From assembly GCF_040412425.1 (NCBI RefSeq), contig NC_089781.1, positions 50,730,727 to 50,794,726 on the forward strand: DNA of 64,000 nucleotides, read 5' to 3'. The position numbers were made by a program, and so were the translations under genes. This DNA is from Macrobrachium rosenbergii. Taxonomy: Eukaryota; Arthropoda; Malacostraca; Decapoda; Palaemonidae. The notes below the pieces were generated by a model. That model was given only the letters and a program-made list of their open reading frames with translations, was not told where the DNA came from and did not search any database. Positions within the stretch are counted from its first letter, which is position 1; the number at the start of each line of letters is the position of its first letter. This document shows, piece by piece, positions 56,516-64,000 of this stretch.

Positions 56516-57479
56516 TAATAGATTTTTCTAGGTTACTGTATTCTGCCAGTAACACACCAATATTGGTTATACTTGGAGAGGAAAGCAGGTTGCAAAATTG
56601 GATAGTTCATCTCCGATGAACACAGTATAACCATAACAGGATACTGAAATCGGGAGTTCATCTCATTGAGCCATGTTAAGCTCAGGCTCCACTGAGCATG
56701 GTCATGCCAAAAGACAGGAGTAGACTGACTTTCGATGTGAGTCTTGCTCTTTATATATAAGAAGGTCTGTGGGCGGTCAAGTTCAGCTGTTCGCTGATTG
56801 GCTGAGGAGATACATTCGTGCTGGTTATTGGCTGGCGAGATTTTCTCACAAGCCAAAAATTTATCGCTGATGGTCTCTCTGCTGCAGCCTTGCTGAGCAG
56901 CAGAGCTGGTGTGTGATGTCATTTTCTGGTACTTTCCGGTGAATATTCTGATCAGGCGTTGGGCAGCTCGCAGAATCTCTGACATCATTCTGAGTTTCAC
57001 GTTCAGGATTGTCGTTTCTTGTGGTGTCTGGCGCCTGTCTGTCAGCTGCAGAAGCAATAGGCTACCTAATACTGGTAGGCAGGAGGAATACCTCTTGGGT
57101 GGTATTTAATAAGGGCTTCTCCTGTTGTATTAACAGTGCTTCCAGGAGCCGTTTTTCCTGGGTCGGGGGCCTTTTGATTACTTCAATCCTTGTGATACTA
57201 GTATTGTGGGCATCTCTCACATGGTTTTTTACAGCTCCTTCTTGGGCATGACAAGAGATTCTCTTCTCCAGATTCATGGTGGTCTTATAGATATAGGTGC
57301 AGGGACATCCACGGACTGGGCATTTGAATTGGTATGCCACATTCGTCTGTTTGAGAGGGTCTCTTGTTGGTGGGGCTGGGTATCATAATTAGGTTTTAGT
57401 GCGGCTGTTTTGATAGTAAATTTCAAGGTCAAGCCACGTGTCAATGTCGGTAATGGAGATGTTGTGTGCGATGACCTTC
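56516..57479 (-). pseudogene. Penelope-like element 2: GIY-YIG domain and 3' region
   Basis: The minus strand at 57340-57062 encodes YQFKCPVRGCPCTYI, then KTTMNLEKRISCHAQEGAVK and LLEALLIQQEKPLLNTTQEV, a GIY-YIG endonuclease of the Penelope type. Immediately upstream (57479-57380) is DTWLDLEIYYQNSRTKT, continuing the frame from beyond 63492 when piggyBac copy 2 and one TTAA are removed. The rest (57060-56516) is non-coding 3' sequence. The sequence differs from PLE 1. Confidence 0.8.
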
Positions 57480-57835
57480 TTAACCCTTTAACGCTGACTG
57501 GATGTATTTTACGTCAACAAAAATTGCCTGTCGGGTGCTGAGTGGACGAAATGCGTCGACTACAAAAATTTTTTTAAATATTCGCGGAAAAATACTTATA
57601 GGCCTCGTTAAGCGAAAAATTTTAAATCACACGCCTTGAGGGATGCTGGGAGTTCACGGATCACGCTGTTGTTTTGTTTACAGCGTGACCCAGCTGCGCA
57701 TGCGTGAATTTCTTTCTTCTCCCAATAGAAAGCATCAGCGACGCATCGTCAGTGAGCGATTTCTTGACGCGTTCGTGTTTTGCTGAACTTGTGCAAGTGT
57801 TAGGGTGTTTGTGACACAATAGGACGTACGCAGAG

Positions 57836-60015
57836 ATGTCCCAACGTCGGCAGGACTCTGAAAGGCGCGTATTGCCTGTCGGTAGCGAGCGTGTGAGACA
57901 CGTTTTAGACTTGGATGCTGGAGAGGGACCCAGCACCCAAGGTGATCCATCTCATGAGCGCCGTGTTGTACGGCCACGTGTGGCTGAAAGTGACCGTGGG
58001 TAAAGGGCTGTACCCTGTGCCTTTTGCGACCCCTAGGAAACATCGGGGTGTCCTGAGAGGCATTCATAAACATTTGGGAGGCCTCCAACAAAAGGACATT
58101 GATGAATACTTGTTGGGGCTCAATCGAGAGCAGGTGGAAAGTCCTCATTTTGATGGCAGTTGGTCATTTAGTGACAAGGACATCACGCCCGATGTCAGTG
58201 ATGACGAATATTTTCCCCCAATGTCCGTACGAGAGCCAGAGCATGAAAGGGAACTTGAGTTCAGTGGTTTCAGTGCTTATGAGGGAGAGTCTGAGGAGGA
58301 GGAGGCACCAATTGTGGCTGGTGGGGACGAGACAGAAAGTGATGGTGAAAGTGAGGGAGATGGGCCAGTGGGGAGGCGAGTCGTGCCCATGCAAGACGTG
58401 CCCGCAGAGAAGAGAGAGAACGTCGCGGCAGCCTAGGTGAAGGCTGTTAGTCCGAAAGTGGTGAGGGGTAGTTGGAGGACCTCACCCCACCTAACATGCA
58501 CCCATTCACGGCAGAACCTGCACTGACCGTCCCTGTGCCTCTCACTGCACTGGGGTTCATTCAGCTCTTCCTTACATGGGAATTGCTGGAATACCTCGTT
58601 GCACAGACGGCGGATTATGCTCGGTACTGCCGTAAGGAACTGCAGACAACGTTGTCGTATTGATGGCAGGGCTGCAACCTCATGGACATGGCGCATTTTT
58701 TGGGGCTCCACATTTTTTTTGGAATGATGCCTGCTGCCGACGTCAGGCAATATTGGTGGTGGAATTTTTTTTTAAGTATGCCCAATGTGCCCGGCATTAT
58801 GCCCCGTGAGAGTTTCCTGGCGTTGGACAGGTATTTCAATGCCTTCAACCAAAGGGCCATACCCCGGAATAACCTAGATTGCCTCATCTTAGTCCGCCCA
58901 GTGTTGGAGTACATTCGTGAACGGTACCAGTTTCTCGTGGTTCCTTCCAAGAACCTTTCTTTGGATGAAGGGATTATGCCATACAAAGGACGTCTAAGCA
59001 TAAAAAAGTACAACCCCAAGAAGCCAAAGAAATAGCCCTGGCCCAAGAACTGTATGAAGCAGGTGTGCACATCAGTGGTACCTTTCAGTTGGTGCATGGG
59101 GCCCCGAATGTCCTCAAGAGGTTAGGTTAGCCACCCGCAACATCTGGCAAGAGGAGAGACAGAGTGGCAGCGGAAGGAGATGTCTTCGTCATCTGTTGGA
59201 AGGGGTCTGACTCGTGCCCATGATTACGACCAGTCATGAACCCATCCAAGAAGAGGTCGTTCAGCGGAAGAAGACACGTCGGCAAGGCCTAGTTACGGAT
59301 GAGGAGTTTCGTGTCCAACAGCCTACTGTCATCGGGCACTACAATAGGCACATGGGAGGAGTTGATCTCTTTGATCAACTCATCCAGTATTATCCCTTCG
59401 CCAGGAGAACCAGGAGGGGGACACAGAAGCTCCTCAAATACCTCCTTCAGTTGGCCCTCCAGAATGCCTACATCCTCTACTGTGGGTACAATTCGGACAC
59501 CAGGAGGTTGTCCCACATCCAATTTCTCGAGGTGGCCGGGAATGCCCTCATAAACTTCAATCCTGAGGAGTGGCCTTCCAACACTGGCCCCCTGCCCCGA
59601 GCTCCAGATCTGCCCTGAGAGGATAGGGCAGATGTCGCTGGGAGGGCCAACCTTGGTCGTCCTGCTCCTGCCGACGCCACCCTTGCTGCCGCCGCCCTTG
59701 ATGATGCCGCCCTTCCTGCCGCCACCCTTGCTGCCGCCGCCCCTGTTGTCCCTATCCCTGCTGCCGCCCTCCCTCACATTCCAATGCCCTGTCAAAAAGT
59801 GGACCCTGTGTCGGCTGCAGGTAGGAGATCACACACTGGAGCCCCTAGAAGGGGCGTAAGCAGAAAAGGTGCTGGGTGTGCCATATGAATGGCAGAAGAG
59901 ACATCCGGTTCGTCTGTCGCACCTGCAAGGTAGCACTTTGCAGGATCGGGGAGTGTGACCGCAAATACCACACTGCAGTTATATATTGGAGTGCACCTAC
60001 CCGAGGGACACTGGA
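57836..60015 (+). pseudogene. piggyBac transposase, copy 2, with core deletion
   Basis: The ATG at 57836 opens MSQRRQDSERRVLPV, nearly identical to copy 1. After indels near 57998 and 58420, the frame reaches the same TAG before LEDLTPPNMHPF (58468-58470 region) that interrupts copy 1. The core has DMAHFLGLHIFFGMMPAADV and NLSLDEGIMPYKGRLS. It then jumps from NPKKPKK straight to the equivalent of LAQELYEAG. About 60 codons with the second and third catalytic positions are missing. The C-terminal zinc region reads CWVCHMNGRR and CRTCKVALCRIGECDRKYH. Dead. Confidence 0.85.
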
Positions 60016-60300
60016 GGGTGCAGCGGACTGCCGAAGGGCGGCCCATCTGCAGCAAGGGCGCGCGTCTCCCTCCTCCACCTGTACCTCGTCATGTCTAGAG
60101 GAAAAAAATGCAAGGCTCTTCAATGGAGGAGGGAGAAAATAAGAATAGAACAAAGAGTCAGGATTACGAGTGAGTATTCTGCATTGATTTTATATTTAAT
60201 TTTATATTTATTACAAGTTTTTATATATCTGTATTTATTGGTGTTTTGTATATTATTTCGTTTTATGCAAAAAAAAAGTTTTTCACCTGCATTCCTTCTA

Positions 60301-62035
60301 CAGGTAGTGCTCAAGTTACGATAATTCGACTTACGATAATTCGCTTTTACGATGGGATTAGCAATTAATATCGATATGACAATATTTTGAAAATACGTAT
60401 TTTAAAATTTCGCGGGCAACTGGCGCAGGCAACAACATACAATCAGGCAGCGTACGGTGTACGATACATTGGCCCGAGAGGCTGGAATAGGTACATTAAT
60501 TCAATGAGCTGACCTCACTTGCCCTCGTTGTGTCGGAAGTTAAAATAGGTCAGTGTTCGTTTGCAATTTTTGTGCGTTTGTAAATACAGGTAGTGCACGA
60601 AAGTGGCGATAATTCGTCTTACGATAATTCGAGTTTACGATGGAGTTAGCAATTAATACCTGCACGACAATATTTAGAAAATATTTTTAAATTTTGAGCG
60701 GGCACAAGCAACAGCATACACTACAATTGCCGTAGAATCAGGCAGCAAGAAAGACCAACTTACAATAGACCAACTTCTTTTTCTCCATCTCTTTATTCCA
60801 TCTTCTAGTTAAAAAGTAAGAGAATAATAAAAGCATTGTTAGTAACATTATACTCTTGTGAAAATCGTGCAGCCATAAACAACCGAACGAGACTCTGTTG
60901 TTTTGCTAATAACCGAATCGGATAACAACTGTTTTGCTTGTATTTCAACCATCGACGTTAAACAATTATTGTAGTTATGTTAAAAATGACATTAAGTACT
61001 GATATGTTTTACACTACCCTTATCCGCTTTGGAGAAAAGATCGGCAAGGAAATATACTGCTGCAGTAAAATTAAGCTGCAAGTTGTAGCTGACACTGAGA
61101 AAAGAATGTTCAAGCTGCTAATGACTATAAATTATCATACATTGGCAACATGGATGAAACTCGACCATAAATAAAATTGGAAAGTATTTTAATCAAAACT
61201 ACTGGACATGAAAGAACACATATTACTGCTGTTTTCACACCGATAAAAGATACATACGAAAAGCTCGTGGTATGATGATGAAATCAAGAGAAAATAGCAA
61301 ACGGAATCTTGATTTTTTTTGTTTACACAAAACAAAGGGCCAGCCGCCAACGTCATCTACTAACGAAAAAAATGGTTAAAATAATTTCACAACGAGACAT
61401 TTAAGTTATATTTCAACATAAAAACACTTCGTATAACGAAAAATACATATGTCCCTTATAAATAAAGTATCTAGAGATTCATTTAGGCTAACTAGAAGCA
61501 AGAAATGCCCTCTGAACCGAGTTAAATGCATCGAAATAAAGACCGCATGATCGATTCGAAACCAAAACATTTGATCGCTATGATCGAATTTATAATGCAA
61601 AAGCAGTATAAGAATATTTACGATTGGATACAGTGTAGTAAAGCATAACTTTTTAAAAGATCCATGAAAAAGACGCACATTCGTTATTTTGATGTCTGTA
61701 TAATATGGCGGTGTTATGTGAAAATAGAATACAGTATAATGTTGGCTAGGCTACCGTATATGATATACGAAAATGCAGGCCAGGCCTTGTTTGTCATTCA
61801 ATTTCTCTTTATACTGACTTATCATGTCAGTCTGCATTGAACCTGCAGAATTAGCTGACACTAATAATTACTATACCATATATGTATAAAGTATACTGTG
61901 TAGTGTAGGCTAGGCTACCATATATGTATAGATGGTACTGATTACCTAGTGTAGGCTAGGCCATATTCCAGTTACGATTTTTTCAACAAACGATGGGTTT
62001 TGGAACCTAACTCATCGTAAGTAGGGGAATACCTG
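60301..62035. mobile_element. Tigger-type non-autonomous element inserted in piggyBac copy 2
   Basis: The start is CAGGTAGTGCTCAAGTTACG, and the end is the complement of CAGGTATTCCCCTACTTACG. TA lies at 60299-60300 and 62036-62037. Comparison with copy 1 shows an empty site at the same place (CATTCCTTTTAGTTTTGTAT). A second internal TIR-like start lies near 60595, so it may be composite. The interior shares sequence with the 30982-35907 family. No transposase. Confidence 0.85.
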
Positions 62036-62060
62036 TATTTATGTATTGTACCAAAATAAA

Positions 62061-62093
62061 AAAATATATATATATGTGTGTGTATGTATATAC

Positions 62094-62183
<90 letters not shown>

Positions 62184-63060
62184 CTGTAAGCAACAAATCT
62201 TACATTCTAGTGATATTCAATCATTTACCTTCATTTTGCAACAAACAAGAAGTCTCTAGCACAATATTTTGATTTAGGGTGAATTTTTGAAAAAACTTTT
62301 TCCTTATGTCCGCGTGCGGTAACTCTGCTGAAAATCTCAGAAATTCTTTAGTCACTTTGTCGTAATTTTTGCACTGTTTTCTATTAGCCGTTACATAAAG
62401 TTTTATATATGAAAATGTGTGCCATTTCATGTAGAATACAACAAAAAATAACTCATGGTTGTAGCTTTTATCAGTTTTGAAATATTTTTATATATATCAC
62501 GATAAGTGCCAAAATTTCAACTTTCGGTCAACTTTGACTCGACCGAAATGGTCGAAAAATGCAATTGTAAGCTAAAACTCTTACATTCTAGTGATATCCA
62601 ATCATTTACCTTCATTTTGCAACAAACGAGAAGTCTCTAGCACAATACTGTGATTTATGGTGAATTTAAAAAAAAAGTTTTCCTTACGTCCGCGCGTGCT
62701 AACTGCTGAAAATCTCAGAAATTCTTTAGTCACTTTGTCGTAATTTTTGCACCGTTTTCTATTAGTCGTTACATAAAGTTTTACATATGAAAATGTGTGC
62801 AATTTCATGTAGAATACAACAAAAAATAACTCATGGTTGTAGCTTTTATCAGTTTTGAAATATTTTCATATAAATCACAATAAGTGCTGAAATTTAAACC
62901 CGGTCAACTTTTGACTTGACCGAAATGGTAAAAACTGCAATTTTAAGCTAAAACTCTTACATTCTAGTAATATTCAATCATTTACCTTTATTTTGCAACA
63001 AACGGGAAGTTTCTAGCACAATATTTTGATTTATGGTGAATTTAAAAAAAAACTTTTTAT
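62061..63060 (+). repeat. (TA)n spacer and ~2.3 tandem units of piggyBac copy 2
   Basis: A TA run covers about 62095-62175. The units then begin with the AAATCTTACATTCTAGTGAT word also found after the spacer in copy 1. The marker CAATTGTAAGC word falls at about 62563 and in variant form at about 62938, giving a period near 375 bp. Confidence 0.85.
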
Positions 63061-63491
63061 GTCCGCTCGTTACGAATTCATGTATCATTTTGTGATAATA
63101 TTTTCTGTGTTGCTTTGATCGTTTTACAATTTGTTGTATACCAAAATCATCGCAATTTAGTGTACAATACAAAAAAAAAACAATAACTCATTAGCTTTAA
63201 CCGTTTTGCTCACATCGTGATTTGTATACAATTATATATAAAAACTTTTTTTGCGCTGTCATATATTCCAATATCTATATATGATAATGATATTTTTTAA
63301 TTTCTGATGGTTGCATACTAAACTTCAGGCAATGAGAAAAAAAGGAGCCATAAATGAACTCTTAATCTTCAAAACTAAGCGCGCTATGATTTTTTGAAAA
63401 AAACTTTCTTTCCGCTTCGGCGCTAACTCTCAAACCCCGCCGGCATACGGGAGACACTTTTGTAAATAGACACTCGGCGTTTAAGGGTTAA

Positions 63492-64000
63492 TGGCACGTT
63501 CATCTTCCAAATTTCAAGTGCATCCTCGCCTTATAGGAAAGTCTAACACTTCTTTGTGGGGGCAGGCTGTGGATACTCTACCACCAATCCATTGCCATAT
63601 GTATTTCTTTGTTGGCTTGCTTATTAGCATACCCATTATTTATGAGTACTTGGGAGATGTGGTCTAATTCTTGGTGCGTGTCCTGCCAAGAAGAACAGTG
63701 CGTTAAAGCCTTTTTTATGAAGGCTTTGATGGTGGTGGTCTTGTATCTTGAAGGGCACCTCCATTAAGGCAGAGGCAGAGATTCGGTTCTTTTTGGTGTA
63801 AATGGAGGTCTTCAAGCCGTCGTCGGTTTGGCGTACAAGGAAGTCAAGGAAAGGGTGCTGGCCATTGTTGCAGAACTCAACTGTGTAATTCAAAGAGCTG
63901 CATTCTATGAATGTACAGCGGAGTGTTTTTATTTCATTCTGGTCCTCAGCCTGTACGAATGTGTCATCAATATAACAGGCATAGATGCATGGTTTTTGGA
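63492..64000 (-). pseudogene. Penelope-like element 2: RT fragment, runs off the window
   Basis: The minus strand encodes a segment with YTVEFCNNGQHPFLDFLVRQ and then DDGLKTSIYTKKNRISASAL, matching the PLE RT region after the palm (compare CLPFLDILVEQ in PLE 1). It enters from beyond 64000. Before it (63900-64000) lies IYACYIDDTFV-like coding with an intact Y-I-D-D palm. The fragment is interrupted by frameshifts near 63700 and ends at the piggyBac TTAA. Confidence 0.8.

Larger units (their letters stand above)
57484..63487 (+). mobile_element. piggyBac family element, copy 2 (6.0 kb) inserted in PLE 2
   Basis: It is flanked by TTAA at 57480-57483 and 63488-63491. Ends are CCCTTTAACGCTGACTGG and the complement of CCCTTAAACGCCGAGTGT. 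It holds a transposase pseudogene (57836-60015), a Tigger-type MITE insert (60301-62035), a (TA)n spacer, about 2.3 tandem units and the terminal unit. The orientation is opposite to copy 1. Without the MITE it would be about 4.3 kb, close to copy 1. Confidence 0.9.

Noticed and set aside
56533..57057. 174-codon minus-strand ORF as an independent gene
   Set aside because: It follows the GIY-YIG domain of PLE 2 as 3' sequence and has no recognisable domain; treated as non-coding.

Overview
This window looks like animal genomic DNA, most plausibly from a decapod crustacean. That rests on the very high density of (TA)n, (CT)n and (AAT)n tracts and on the mix of DIRS, Penelope-like, piggyBac, Academ-like, Tigger and I/Jockey-type elements. 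The species cannot be fixed from the sequence. Only one host coding exon is recognised: a 64-codon exon of a Rab GTPase, best matched to RAB18, on the minus strand at 45962-46153, with clean splice sites. Almost everything else is mobile DNA, most of it broken, so the window is best read as a stack of insertions in introns or intergenic DNA.

Left part (1-12.5 kb). Positions 1-1188 carry a tandem repeat of about 380 bp with a 351-bp MITE inserted. A minus-strand non-LTR retrotransposon (I/Jockey group) runs from about 11247 to 3300. Its ORF1 is split by a 4.1-kb piggyBac element (6237-10340) flanked by TTAA, and the two ORF1 halves rejoin in frame across that site. The same piggyBac family recurs on the other strand at 57484-63487. 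There it interrupts a second Penelope-like element, again rejoining in frame. It recurs once more as a transposase-less derivative at 32450-34262.

Middle left (12.5-26.5 kb). A DIRS-type tyrosine-recombinase retrotransposon spans 12566-26542. It keeps inverted terminal repeats and an internal complementary region that joins the complements of both ends. Its order on the minus strand is gag-like, RT/RNase H, then recombinase. Nested in it is a 5.9-kb DNA transposon (16333-22280) with long imperfect TIRs. Its frameshifted transposase has a Cys-rich N-terminus, a large central domain, an XPG/FEN-like nuclease region and a Cys-rich C-terminus, which fits the Academ (AcademX-like) superfamily.

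Middle right (26.5-50 kb). This holds a dead Tc1/mariner-like element (27902-29586), a Tigger-type non-autonomous element inserted into another copy of itself (30982-35907), a different piggyBac family with a 170-bp intron (38019-40055), a Tigger transposase on the minus strand (40711-42562), small TA-flanked MITEs, the RAB18 exon, and a second decayed DIRS element (about 46940-49640).

Right part (50-64 kb). A Penelope-like element (50107-54838) has its own truncated inverted copy in front. It is followed by another self-nested Tigger-like element and by the second Penelope-like element split by piggyBac copy 2.

The most informative signals are the piggyBac family whose 3' terminal region has been iterated into a satellite-like array, the Academ-like XPG element, and the nesting order, which precise TSDs let one read.
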